Position numbers and translations under genes: made by a program. Source: Pseudomonadota bacterium (GTDB lineage: Bacteria; Pseudomonadota; Alphaproteobacteria; Sphingomonadales; Sphingomonadaceae). From it: a stretch of DNA of 64,000 nt. The stretch is from assembly GCA_023423655.1 (NCBI GenBank), contig JAFAFE010000006.1:496001-560000 (forward strand), given 5' to 3'. The notes beneath the pieces are model-generated. The model was not told the DNA's origin, ran no database searches, and saw only the letters and a program-made list of their open reading frames with translations. This document shows, piece by piece, positions 1-8,969 of this stretch. Positions within the stretch are counted from its first letter, which is position 1. Each line of letters begins with the position of its first letter.

Positions 1-2374
1 AATGCGTATCGCCAAGGAAATCCTCGCGCACCGACACCGCCATTTTGTGCCGGAGCAGCGATTTGGGTGCCATGATGACCAAAGGCTTGCGGAACGGGCG
101 CAACATCTGGCGACGCAGCACATGGAAATAGTTTGCAGGCGAGGTGATGTTGCACACCTGGATATTATCCTGCGCACAAAGTTGCAGGAAGCGTTCCAGA
201 CGCGCCGAGCTATGCTCCGGTCCCTGCCCTTCATAACCATGCGGGAGCAACAGCACCAAGCCGTTCGCGCGCAGCCATTTGGCTTCGCCGGACGCGATGA
301 ACTGGTCGATCATGATCTGCGCGCCATTGCCGAAATCGCCGAACTGCGCTTCCCACAGGACGAGCGATTTGGGGTCGGCCATCGCATAACCATATTCATA
401 ACCCAGCACACCATATTCGCTGAGCGGGCTGTCCAGCACTTCGAACCGGCCATGCGGCACGGTCGAAAGCGGCACATATTTGGTCTCGTTGGTCTGGTCG
501 ACCCACACCGCGTGACGCTGGCTGAACGTGCCACGCCCCGAATCCTGACCCGACAGACGCACGCCATAGCCTTCGGACACAAGGCTGCCGAAAGCGAGCG
601 CCTCTGCCGTCGCCCAATCGAACGCAACACCATCCTTGAACATCGCGGCCTTGGCTTCCAAAATGCGCGCCAAGGTTTTGTGGATGGTGAGGTCCGCCGG
701 AACCGACGTCAGCGTGCGGCCCAGCCCGTCAAACAGCTTTTCCGAAATGCCGGTTTCGACATTGCGACGCGCGGTTTCGGGATCGGCAGGCTTGTTCAGC
801 CCCGACCAGCGGCCCGCAAACCAATCAGCCTTATTGGCCTTATAGTCTTTGGACGCATCAAATTCGGCTTGCAGCTTGGCGGTATAATCGCCGGTCGCTT
901 TTTCGATCCACGCATCATCCACCACACCTTCGGCTTTCAACCGTTCGCCATAAATGGTCGATACGTCGGGATGCTTGCGGATTGCGGCATACATGAGCGG
1001 CTGCGTAAACGAAGGTTCGTCGCCTTCATTATGGCCGAAGCGGCGGTAGCACCACATATCAATCACAATGTCGCGCTTGAACTTCATACGGAAATCGGTC
1101 GCGAGTTTGCACGCGAAGGTCACCGCTTCGGGATCATCGCCATTGACATGGATGATGGGCGCCTGAACGCCCTTGGCGACATCCGACGGATAGGGCGAGG
1201 AGCGCGCAAATTGCGGGCTTGTCGTAAAGCCGATCTGGTTGTTGATGACAAAATGGACGCAGCCGCCGGTATTATAACCGCGCACGCCCGAAAAGCCGAG
1301 GCACTCCCACACAATGCCCTGCCCCGCAAAGGCCGCATCGCCGTGGATGAGGACGGGCAAAACCTGCTCATGATTGGCAAGGTCGTCGCGGAACACCTGT
1401 TGCGCGCGCACCTTGCCGAGGACGACAGGGTTCACCGCTTCAAGGTGCGACGGGTTGGGGACCAGCGACATATGGACGCTGATGCCGTCAAACTCGCGGT
1501 CGGTGGAGGTGCCGAGGTGATATTTCACATCGCCCGAACCGCCGACATCATCGGGGTTGGCCGAACCGCCCGAAAATTCGTGGAAAATTACGCGGTAGGG
1601 CTTGGCCATCACATTGGCGAGCGTGTTCAAACGGCCACGGTGGGCCATGCCGAACACAATTTCGCGCACCCCTTGAGCGCCGCCATATTTGATCACCGCT
1701 TCCAGCGCCGGGATCATCGCTTCGCCGCCATCAAGGCCGAAACGCTTGGTCCCTACATATTTTTTGGCGAGAAATTTTTCATAATGTTCGGCTTCGATCA
1801 CCTTGGTCAGGATCGCGCGCTTGCCTTCGGGCGTGAACTCGATGTGCTTGTCCGCGCCTTCCATACGTTCCTGAAGATATTGGCGCTCCTCGACGTCGGA
1901 GATGTGCATATATTCAAGGCCGACATTGCCGCAATAATTGGCGCGCAGGATCGCGACGATCTCCTTGACCGTCGCCCATTGCACGCCCAGCACGCCGCCC
2001 AGATAGATTTTGCGGTCGAGGTCGGCCGCGGTAAAGCCGTGATATTCAGGGGTAAGGTCAGCGGGCAGCTCGCGGTGCGACAGGCCCAGCGGGTCAAGAT
2101 TGGCCGCCATATGGCCGCGCACACGATAGGTACGCACCAGCATCATCGCCCGGATGGCGTCGGCAGCGGCCGCTTCTACGCCCGCCGCATCCAGCGGGGT
2201 GCCTGCCGCCTTGGCAGCGCCCTTGATCGCTTCCTTCAGTTCAACCTGCATCCGCGTCGGGTCCATCCCCGAATCGCGCGCGTCCAACTCGTCCAGCGGC
2301 CAGTTTTTGGGTGCCCAACTCGGCAGCGGTTCCGCTTCGTTCAAATCTGCCGTGGAAAGACCTTCGAAATCCAT
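1..2374 (-). CDS. sucA: 2-oxoglutarate dehydrogenase E1 component (partial, C-terminus outside window)
   Basis: E1 subunit of the 2-oxoglutarate dehydrogenase complex; thiamine-diphosphate-dependent decarboxylation of 2-oxoglutarate in the TCA cycle. Reading the minus strand from an ATG at 2374 gives an unbroken frame to the window edge, about 791 codons of a protein usually 930-1000 residues long. Diagnostic stretches include HRGRLNTLANVM, GSGDVKYHLG, NPSHLEAVNPVV and, near the window edge, HGYEGQGPEHSSARLERFLQ. An AGGAG ribosome binding site lies just upstream of the ATG. It follows sucD by about 120 bases on the same strand, so the two are probably co-transcribed. The long open frame on the plus strand here is an antisense shadow. 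Confidence 0.95.
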   Translation of the reverse strand, partial: MDFEGLSTADLNEAEPLPSWAPKNWPLDELDARDSGMDPTRMQVELKEAIKGAAKAAGTPLDAAGVEAAAADAIRAMMLVRTYRVRGHMAANLDPLGLSHRELPADLTPEYHGFTAADLDRKIYLGGVLGVQWATVKEIVAILRANYCGNVGLEYMHISDVEERQYLQERMEGADKHIEFTPEGKRAILTKVIEAEHYEKFLAKKYVGTKRFGLDGGEAMIPALEAVIKYGGAQGVREIVFGMAHRGRLNTLANVMAKPYRVIFHEFSGGSANPDDVGGSGDVKYHLGTSTDREFDGISVHMSLVPNPSHLEAVNPVVLGKVRAQQVFRDDLANHEQVLPVLIHGDAAFAGQGIVWECLGFSGVRGYNTGGCVHFVINNQIGFTTSPQFARSSPYPSDVAKGVQAPIIHVNGDDPEAVTFACKLATDFRMKFKRDIVIDMWCYRRFGHNEGDEPSFTQPLMYAAIRKHPDVSTIYGERLKAEGVVDDAWIEKATGDYTAKLQAEFDASKDYKANKADWFAGRWSGLNKPADPETARRNVETGISEKLFDGLGRTLTSVPADLTIHKTLARILEAKAAMFKDGVAFDWATAEALAFGSLVSEGYGVRLSGQDSGRGTFSQRHAVWVDQTNETKYVPLSTVPHGRFEVLDSPLSEYGVLGYEYGYAMADPKSLVLWEAQFGDFGNGAQIMIDQFIASGEAKWLRANGLVLLLPHGYEGQGPEHSSARLERFLQLCAQDNIQVCNITSPANYFHVLRRQMLRPFRKPLVIMAPKSLLRHKMAVSVREDFLGDTH

Positions 2375-2494
2375 TTTACGCTCCTGGGGAATCGGCGAGT
2401 GCCTGATATTACACTAGAAATAGCACGCGCCGAGATGCGAATCTGGTGGGGACACCCTCGCCCGCCAATCGCAAGCGAGGGCATTTATGTTTTT

Positions 2495-3379
2495 TTAGCC
2501 CTTGAGGACTTCAACCAAAGTGGTGCCGAGCGCTGAGGGGCTGTCGGCCACAACAATGCCCGCTTCCTGCATGGCCGCGATTTTCGATTCCGCGTCGCCC
2601 TTGCCGCCCGATACGATCGCGCCGGCATGGCCCATGCGGCGGCCCGGAGGCGCGGTGCGGCCTGCGATGAAACCGGCCATCGGCTTTTTACGGCCGCGCT
2701 TGGCTTCGTCGATAAGGAATTGCGCGGCCTGCTCTTCGGCATCGCCACCAATTTCGCCGATCATGATGATCGACTTGGTTTCATCATCGGCAAGGAACAA
2801 TTCCAGCACGTCGATAAAGTTGGTGCCATTAACCGGATCGCCGCCAATGCCGACAGCCGTGGTCTGGCCCAGGCCTTCATTGGTGGTCTGGAACACCGCT
2901 TCATAGGTGAGCGTGCCCGAACGCGACACAACGCCGACGCTGCCCTTCGAGAAAATCGAACCGGGCATGATGCCGATCTTGCATTCGCCGGGGGTGAGGA
3001 CGCCGGGGCAGTTCGGGCCGATGAGACGCGATTTGGAACCCGTCAGCGCACGCTTCACGCGCACCATGTCGAGCACCGGAATCCCTTCGGTAATCGCAAC
3101 GATGAGCGGGATTTCCGCGTCAATCGCTTCGAGGATCGAATCCGCTGCAAATGGCGGCGGAACATAGATGACGCTCGCATCCGCGCCGGTCGCATCTTTA
3201 GCTTCGGCAACGGTGTTGAACATGGGGAGGCCGATATGGGTCGTGCCGCCCTTGCCCGGCGTCACACCGCCGACCATTTGCGTGCCATAGGCAAGCGCCT
3301 GTTCGGTGTGGAAGGTGCCGGTGGCGCCCGTCATCCCCTGTGTGATGACCTTGGTATTCTTGTTGACGAGAATGCTCAT
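2495..3379 (-). CDS. sucD: succinyl-CoA synthetase alpha subunit
   Basis: Alpha subunit of succinate-CoA ligase, which carries the phosphohistidine intermediate and binds CoA; TCA cycle, cytosol. The 294-residue product is full length. It has the N-terminal CoA-binding fold (ITQGMTGATGTFHTEQA), the SRLIGPNCPGVL segment, and RRMGHAGAIVSGG near residue 250 holding the catalytic histidine. It lies between mdh and sucA on the same strand. The beta-subunit gene sucC, often directly upstream of sucD, is absent: a periplasmic-protein gene sits there instead. Confidence 0.97.
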   Translation of the reverse strand: MSILVNKNTKVITQGMTGATGTFHTEQALAYGTQMVGGVTPGKGGTTHIGLPMFNTVAEAKDATGADASVIYVPPPFAADSILEAIDAEIPLIVAITEGIPVLDMVRVKRALTGSKSRLIGPNCPGVLTPGECKIGIMPGSIFSKGSVGVVSRSGTLTYEAVFQTTNEGLGQTTAVGIGGDPVNGTNFIDVLELFLADDETKSIIMIGEIGGDAEEQAAQFLIDEAKRGRKKPMAGFIAGRTAPPGRRMGHAGAIVSGGKGDAESKIAAMQEAGIVVADSPSALGTTLVEVLKG

Positions 3380-3472
3380 AAGAGGTTGATCCTTTATTCT
3401 TTTCCGGCGTTCTGCTGAATCATCTGGTTGGTTGGAAAAAGCAAGGCGGAGGGCGGTGATGCAGCCATGAGC

Positions 3473-4099
3473 CTATCCCCCCGCCTTGGCATAAATGACG
3501 ACCGCACGGACCGCCGGTTGTTGCGGCGTTCCTTCGGCCTGAAGCTGGATCGCGCGCTCGCCGGTGCGCCACATCGGCACGCCATTGGCCCCTTGCACCG
3601 GATGGACGCCCATTTCGGACGACAGCACATTGCCCGCGAGCGCAATATCCTGTGCGCTGGCAAGCTTTGCCATGACGATGCAGCCGCCATCGGGGCCGTC
3701 GCTTTGCGGGAGCATGACGGTTGCCTGACTGTCGCTATGGCTAAAGACCCGCATCGGCAGTGTCACCGCTTTCCCCGATACCGTCTTGGCGGTTGCCGCT
3801 TTCCATCCGGCTTTGGCGAGATTGGCCGGGACCAGCCCTTCCGCGCTCACCGCCGTGCTGCACGATTTGATCGCCGCGACCAGATCGGCGGGCGACGCAA
3901 GCTTCACCCGCTTGGGCGCAGCCGATTTGGGCGCGGCTTTGGCGGCAGGCTTTTTGGCCGGGGCTTTTTTGGCCGGGGCTTTTTTGGCCGGGGCCTTGGT
4001 GGCTTGCGCGCTCACAGCCTGCGCCCCCACAAAGGGAGCGGACAGCGCAACAGTGGCCGCAAACGCGGCCATCAAGAAAATATTCTTTTGCAGCTTCAT
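3473..4099 (-). CDS. secreted Lys/Ala/Pro-rich protein of unknown function
   Basis: I do not recognise a family. The 208-residue product starts at the ATG at 4099, which has AGGAG about nine bases upstream; an in-frame ATG at 4120 overlaps that site and is less likely. Residues 1-30 form a signal peptide ending near VGAQAVSAQA. A low-complexity linker of repeated KAPAK units follows (about residues 33-62). The C-terminal 140 residues look globular and contain two cysteines (KSCSTA, GGCIVMAK) that could form a disulfide in the periplasm. The gene sits between mdh (47 bases upstream) and sucD, the place where sucC is common in other alphaproteobacteria. The link to the TCA genes is positional only. 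Confidence 0.8.
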   Translation of the reverse strand: MKLQKNIFLMAAFAATVALSAPFVGAQAVSAQATKAPAKKAPAKKAPAKKPAAKAAPKSAAPKRVKLASPADLVAAIKSCSTAVSAEGLVPANLAKAGWKAATAKTVSGKAVTLPMRVFSHSDSQATVMLPQSDGPDGGCIVMAKLASAQDIALAGNVLSSEMGVHPVQGANGVPMWRTGERAIQLQAEGTPQQPAVRAVVIYAKAGG

Positions 4100-4145
4100 C
4101 ACGGATATATCTCCTGACAAGCCCCTGTTGCCGTCCGCCTGTCTA

Positions 4146-5108
4146 TCAGGCGAGCGTGTTGTCGATACCCTTGCACGCGACGAGAAGTTCTTTCACCGCG
4201 TCCACCGACACCTGGAAATTCTTCTTCGCTTCATCGTCAAGGTCGATTTCCACGATTTCTTCCGCGCCATTCGCACCGATCACGGTCGGAACGCCGACAT
4301 AAAGGCCATCAAGGCCGTATTTGCCGTCGACATAGACCGCACAGGGCAGGATGCGCTTCTGGTCGCCAAGATAGGCTTCGGCCATCGCAATCGCGCTGGT
4401 CGCGGGCGCATAATAAGCCGAACCGGTCTTGAGGAGGCCGACAATCTCACCGCCCCCTGCGCGGGTGCGCGCAACGATTTCATCAATCTTTTCCTTGGTC
4501 GATTTGCCCATCTTCACAAGGTCGTCCACCGGAATACCTGAAATGGTCGTATATTTGGTGACCGGCACCATCGTGTCGCCATGACCGCCAAGAACGAACG
4601 CATTGACGTCCTTGACCGACACGCCGAATTCCCACGCGAGGAAGGTCGCAAAGCGCGCCGAATCGAGAACGCCCGCCATGCCGACAACCTTATTGTGCGG
4701 CAGGCCGGAAAATTCGCGCAGCGCCCACACCATAGCGTCGAGCGGGTTGGTGATGCAGATGACAAAAGCGTCGGGCGCATATTGCTTGATGCCTTCGCCG
4801 ACCGACTTCATCACGCCAAGGTTGATGCCGAGGAGGTCATCGCGGCTCATGCCGGGCTTGCGCGGAACACCGGCTGTCACGATGATGACATCCGCGCCTG
4901 CAATATCGGCATAATCATTGGTGCCTTTGATATTGGCGTCAAAGCCTTCAATCGGGCCGCACTGGCTCAGGTCAAGCGCCTTACCTTGCGGCATTCCTTC
5001 GGCGATGTCGAACAGGACGATATCGCCCATTTCCTTCTTCGCAGCGAGGTGGGCGAGCGTGCCCCCGATCATGCCGGCACCGATAAGGGCAATTTTCTTG
5101 CGAGCCAT
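4146..5108 (-). CDS. mdh: malate dehydrogenase
   Basis: NAD-dependent oxidation of malate to oxaloacetate, cytosolic TCA step. The 320 residues match the LDH-like malate dehydrogenase class. Visible are the Rossmann motif GAGMIGG (10-16), substrate arginines in VPRKPGMSRDD (83 and 89), the Asp-Arg relay region GVLDSARF (149-154) and the catalytic histidine in GGHGD (176). Arginine at 83, not glutamine, fits malate over lactate. It is the first gene of the minus-strand run towards sucA; the AT-rich stretch 5230-5340 upstream probably carries its promoter. Confidence 0.97.
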   Translation of the reverse strand: MARKKIALIGAGMIGGTLAHLAAKKEMGDIVLFDIAEGMPQGKALDLSQCGPIEGFDANIKGTNDYADIAGADVIIVTAGVPRKPGMSRDDLLGINLGVMKSVGEGIKQYAPDAFVICITNPLDAMVWALREFSGLPHNKVVGMAGVLDSARFATFLAWEFGVSVKDVNAFVLGGHGDTMVPVTKYTTISGIPVDDLVKMGKSTKEKIDEIVARTRAGGGEIVGLLKTGSAYYAPATSAIAMAEAYLGDQKRILPCAVYVDGKYGLDGLYVGVPTVIGANGAEEIVEIDLDDEAKKNFQVSVDAVKELLVACKGIDNTLA

Positions 5109-5354
5109 GAACCAAAACTCCTAACCGTTAGTGATTGGGCCGCATTTGCCAGAGCTTCACGCCCTGCCGGTCCGCCTTCATGCTTCCCGGAAGCCCGCAA
5201 CTTTCGAATCCGTCGAGTGCATAAGCACCAGCCGCCCACGCGCATAGGCCGTTAAGCTGTGATATTCAACTGAAACAAAAGTCGTATATGAAACTATTTT
5301 TGCAATTAATTCGCATTATCTTTTAATAGAGCGCGCAGCAGCGGCCAACGCCCC

Positions 5355-6782
5355 TCACCCCGCCAGCTTGCGGATGAGCAACACCCAATGATCGACATTA
5401 TTATGGAGCGATTTTAACGGGAGACGCTCATTCTTGCCATGCGCGTTGCTGCCTGCGGGCGCGCTCACGCTGCCATTGACGCCATAGACAGGGATGCCTG
5501 CATTGCGGAACGGGCGCGCATCGCTGGCGCCGGTGGACATACGCGGGATGACCGGAACGCCGGGATGCAGCGCATGGACGGTATCAGTATAAGCCTTCAT
5601 CACATCCGCGCGCAGCGGCGAGGCGAGCGACATCTGGCTGGTGCCGATTTGCTTGACCTCTATCTGCACCTTGCCCGCAGGGTCGGCGACAATTTTCTCC
5701 AGCTCCTTGCGGATGGTTTCCGGTTCAACACCCGGCATGATGCGGCAATTGACAACCGCGCGCGCCAGTTGCGGCAAGGCATTGGGCGCATGGCCGCCAT
5801 TCAGCATGGTTGCAACGCAGCGCGTGCGCGTCATACCGACCTCTTCCGCTTCGACCAGATCCGCCGCCGCGCCATCCTGCGGATTTTTAAGCCAGGCGCG
5901 CATCGCATTGCCAAGCGCCCCTTGTTCGGCCTTTTGCCGCTCGGTGAAATAGGCGCGGGTGGATTCAACCAACACCGGCGCGAAACGATATTGGCTGAGG
6001 CGGGTCAGCGCGTCAGACAGTTGGTAGATCGCATTGTCGGGACGCGGGCGCGAACTATGCCCGCCATCATTGCGCACCAGAAATTCAAAATCGGCATAGG
6101 TTTTTTCGGCAAGCTGTATGTCAAAACCGTCGACCGTCCCGTCCGCACGCGACGATCCGCCACCGCCATCCGAATTGAGGCCGAACTCGGCATCAATCAG
6201 GTTGCGCCACTGGGTTGCCGCCAGCTTTGCGCCATCGCCTTCGGTTTCTTCGTCACCGGAGAAAAAGACAATAAGGTCGCGTGCGGGCTTGAAGCCTTCG
6301 GCCTTTAATTGGAGCAAGGCGGTCGTAATGCCGACAATCCCCGCCTTATTATCGGACACGCCGCGCCCGTAGAGCAGGCCATTTTCTTCGCGCAGCTTGA
6401 ACGGGTCATGCCCGCCCCAATCGCTTGCGTCGGCAGGAACCACATCCATATGGGCGAGCATCAGCATCGGCTTTTTGGCAGGCTTACCCGCAGCGCGCCA
6501 ACGCACCACCAGATTGGCGGTCTTGCCATAGGGCAGGATGCGGATGTCGGCCTCCGGGATGCCCGCATCCTTATAAAGCCCGGCAAGATAGGCGGCGTAG
6601 GCAGACACTTTGTCACGGCCCTGCACCGTGTCGAACGCGACACTCTTTTCCATGATCGTGCGTGCGGTATCGTGCCAGCGTGTAGCTTGCGTGTCTTGCG
6701 CCGCGACAGGCGCGGCAGCTCCGGCGAGCAGCAGGGCAAGCGCCCATCGGGTTGCGGGGTGCGCTTTCACATATGCGGCCAT
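5355..6782 (-). CDS. secreted M20 family metallopeptidase
   Basis: Predicted exported zinc carboxypeptidase or aminoacylase of the M20/M25/M40 family. The start is set at the ATG at 6782 because AGGAGGAA lies seven bases upstream; a longer frame exists but lacks such a site. Residues 1-28 form a signal peptide ending in APVAAQ. Metal-ligand motifs are LAHMDVVPA, GRGVSDNKAG and FSGDEETEG, and a dimerisation-type insert follows. Length of 475 residues is normal for secreted M20 enzymes. The substrate cannot be read from sequence. It stands alone, divergent from the ChaA-type gene. Confidence 0.9.
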   Translation of the reverse strand: MAAYVKAHPATRWALALLLAGAAAPVAAQDTQATRWHDTARTIMEKSVAFDTVQGRDKVSAYAAYLAGLYKDAGIPEADIRILPYGKTANLVVRWRAAGKPAKKPMLMLAHMDVVPADASDWGGHDPFKLREENGLLYGRGVSDNKAGIVGITTALLQLKAEGFKPARDLIVFFSGDEETEGDGAKLAATQWRNLIDAEFGLNSDGGGGSSRADGTVDGFDIQLAEKTYADFEFLVRNDGGHSSRPRPDNAIYQLSDALTRLSQYRFAPVLVESTRAYFTERQKAEQGALGNAMRAWLKNPQDGAAADLVEAEEVGMTRTRCVATMLNGGHAPNALPQLARAVVNCRIMPGVEPETIRKELEKIVADPAGKVQIEVKQIGTSQMSLASPLRADVMKAYTDTVHALHPGVPVIPRMSTGASDARPFRNAGIPVYGVNGSVSAPAGSNAHGKNERLPLKSLHNNVDHWVLLIRKLAG

Positions 6783-6951
6783 CGACCGGTTCCTCCTGTT
6801 TTTATCAAGCCCGTCCTTAACAAGCATGACAGCGCAGGTGCAAGCCGTGCGCGGGTGCCGTTACGCTTCCGCGTCCCGCACCATTATAAAAAACCGCGCG
6901 GTGATGCGGTTAGTGGGTGGAAAATTTGACGTCATCCGGTATGAAACGAAC

Positions 6952-8109
6952 ATGGAAACTGCCGCAACCCCCGCCCCGCCCCCTGAATCTCCCCCTGTAC
7001 CACCCCCGGCCGAAACGCTGCGCTTTCGTTTGCCGATCTGGGCGGTTGTGGTGCCGATATTGGGCGTGATTGCGAGCCTTGTAGGCGTTCCTGAAAGCGG
7101 GCTGCTCACCGCGCTGCTCAGCCTCATATTGGGCGCCGCCGTGCTGGCCGCCGTCTATCATGCCGAAGTCATCGCGCATCGGGTGGGCGAACCTTATGGC
7201 ACGCTCATCCTCGCGCTTGCGGTCACGATTATCGAAGGCGCGCTCATTGTGTCGATGATGCTCAATGACGGAGAGAGCGCGCGGGCGCTCGCGCGCGACA
7301 CGGTCTTTGCTGCGCTGATGATCGTGCTGAACGGCATTATCGGTGTGTGCCTGCTCGTTGGCGGGCATCGCCATACCGAACAGCGTTACACCCAATATGG
7401 CGTGACCGCGGGAATTGCGATGCTCGCCACTTTGGCGGCGCTGACTCTAGTGCTGCCCAATTTCACCACCAGCGAGGCGGGGCCGGTTTATTCGTCCAAA
7501 CAGCTTATCTTTGTCGGCATCATCTCGCTCATCATTTACGGCACTTATGTGGTAGCGCAGACTATCCGCCACCGCTCTTATTTCCTGCCCAAAAGCTATG
7601 ACGATATTGACGATGACGACATCGCCCACGCGCATGACGGACCGGTGCCTGAGGGGATGACCCTCGCCGCCGTATTCGGCTTATTGATTGCGGCGTTGGT
7701 CGGCGTGGTGTTGCTCGCCAAGGCATTGTCGCCCGCGATCAAGGAAGCGGTCGCCGGTGCCGGCGCGCCTGCTGCGACGGTCGGTATCATCATCGCCGCG
7801 CTGGTGCTGCTTCCCGAAGGGCTGGCCGCGGTGCGTGCGGCACGGCAGAACCGGCTCCAGACCAGCCTCAACCTTGCCATCGGATCGGCGCTTGCGACCA
7901 TCGGCCTTACCATTCCGGTGGTGGCCGTGGTTTCACTCATGCTCGACCTTGACCTTGTGCTGGGGCTCAGCCCCAAGTCGATGACCCTGCTCGCGCTCAC
8001 CTTATTTGTGAGCAGCCTGTCGCTCGGCACGGGCAAAACCACGGTGATTCAGGGAACTATCCATCTGGTCATCTTTGCCGCCTTCCTGTTCACCACGCTG
8101 GTCCCCTGA
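6952..8109 (+). CDS. calcium/proton antiporter, ChaA (CaCA) family
   Basis: Inner-membrane cation/proton exchanger of the CaCA superfamily. About eleven hydrophobic segments are visible. The two alpha-repeat motifs with their acidic residues are present: TIIEGALIVSMML in the first half and VLLPEGLAAVRAARQN in the second. An acidic loop (YDDIDDDDIAHAHD, near residue 220) separates the halves and may bind metal. The N-terminus is Pro/Ala-rich. The start is uncertain: no strong ribosome site precedes the ATG at 6952, and an in-frame ATG at 6904 is possible. Substrate could be Ca2+, Na+ or K+. Confidence 0.88.
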   Translation: METAATPAPPPESPPVPPPAETLRFRLPIWAVVVPILGVIASLVGVPESGLLTALLSLILGAAVLAAVYHAEVIAHRVGEPYGTLILALAVTIIEGALIVSMMLNDGESARALARDTVFAALMIVLNGIIGVCLLVGGHRHTEQRYTQYGVTAGIAMLATLAALTLVLPNFTTSEAGPVYSSKQLIFVGIISLIIYGTYVVAQTIRHRSYFLPKSYDDIDDDDIAHAHDGPVPEGMTLAAVFGLLIAALVGVVLLAKALSPAIKEAVAGAGAPAATVGIIIAALVLLPEGLAAVRAARQNRLQTSLNLAIGSALATIGLTIPVVAVVSLMLDLDLVLGLSPKSMTLLALTLFVSSLSLGTGKTTVIQGTIHLVIFAAFLFTTLVP

Positions 8110-8242
8110 CCTTCACGGCAAGCGCCGCACAAAGACGTTACAAACTTGCCGTTTACCTGAACCAGATGTTGTTTTTGGTTCATGCAACAAAGTGCCGCGC
8201 CGCCCGTTTGCTCCACATCATCGTCGGATGAGGAGACGAACT

Positions 8243-8746
8243 ATGAAAAAATTATTTTTGATAGCAGCCGTCGGGGCCATGGCGGTCACGACGCCGGCGC
8301 TCGCCCAAGGGCGCGGCAATAGCGACCATCATAATCGCGGCCACGGCAAAGTAAGCAAAAGCAAGCATAATGACCGCTATGATCGCCGGGATGACCGTCG
8401 TTACGATCGCCGCGCGCAACAGCGCCGCTGGGATTCCAGTCGTGTGCGCTATGGCGATGGCCGTGGCTATTGGTATGATGGCGGCTATTATCGCGACGGG
8501 CGCTATTATGGTAGCAACTGCCCGCCGGGCCTTGCCAAAAAGCGTAATGGCTGTCTGCCCCCGGGTCAGGCCCGCGCACGCTGGGGCGTAGGCCAGCGCC
8601 TGCCGCTATCCTATCGCGACAATTATATCCCGCGCCAATATCGTAACTATTATACCAACGGCAATTACCGTTATTATGATGGCTATGTCTATCGCGTGGA
8701 CCCGACCACCTATGTGATCCGCGAAATCCTGCGGGCCGCTTTTTAA
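8243..8746 (+). CDS. RcnB-like periplasmic protein
   Basis: Periplasmic protein resembling the RcnB family, linked in enterobacteria to nickel/cobalt homeostasis; in sphingomonads the family is expanded and its role is unproven. The 167-residue product starts at an ATG with GAGGAGA eight bases upstream. It has a signal peptide (to about residue 24), a long stretch rich in Arg, Asp, Tyr and His, and the RcnB-type C-terminus with PPGLAKK, LPPGQARA, and YDGYVYRVDPTTY. It ends in Phe. A strong terminator follows. Confidence 0.8.
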   Translation: MKKLFLIAAVGAMAVTTPALAQGRGNSDHHNRGHGKVSKSKHNDRYDRRDDRRYDRRAQQRRWDSSRVRYGDGRGYWYDGGYYRDGRYYGSNCPPGLAKKRNGCLPPGQARARWGVGQRLPLSYRDNYIPRQYRNYYTNGNYRYYDGYVYRVDPTTYVIREILRAAF

Positions 8747-8779
8747 GGGATGCTGGTTAGGGATAATGAACCAACAGGA

Positions 8780-8808
8780 AAGGCCGGGCATCGTCCCCGG
8801 CCTTTTTT
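8780..8808 (+). terminator. rho-independent terminator after rcnB-like gene
   Basis: Stem GGCCGGG (8782-8788) pairs with CCCGGCC (8796-8802), extended by an A-T pair each side, and is followed by six T residues. Confidence 0.85.
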
Positions 8809-8849
8809 GCTATTCATATGGCTGTGCGAACAAATATAGCAAAATAAAT

Positions 8850-8922
8850 CGCTAGCCCTGAGCTTGTCGAAGGGCGGGTGTGCAGTACTGAGAAACGCCC
8901 TTCGACAAGCTCAGGGCTAGCG
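8850..8922. repeat. intergenic palindromic repeat, TGTCGAAGG family
   Basis: A perfect 27-base inverted repeat: arms 8850-8876 and 8896-8922, loop of 19 bases. The core is CTGAGCTTGTCGAAGGGCG. It lies between two convergent genes and is followed by seven T residues, so it could also act as a terminator. The right arm and part of the loop recur at 44231-44267. Confidence 0.9.
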
Positions 8923-8969
8923 GTTTTTTTGATGATCAAGGATAGCGGTGTTTATTTACCCCAGCCTAC

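Noticed and set aside
2..2536. 844-codon open frame on plus
   Set aside because: It is antisense to sucA, whose minus-strand translation has clear family motifs. High GC at third positions opens long shadow frames.
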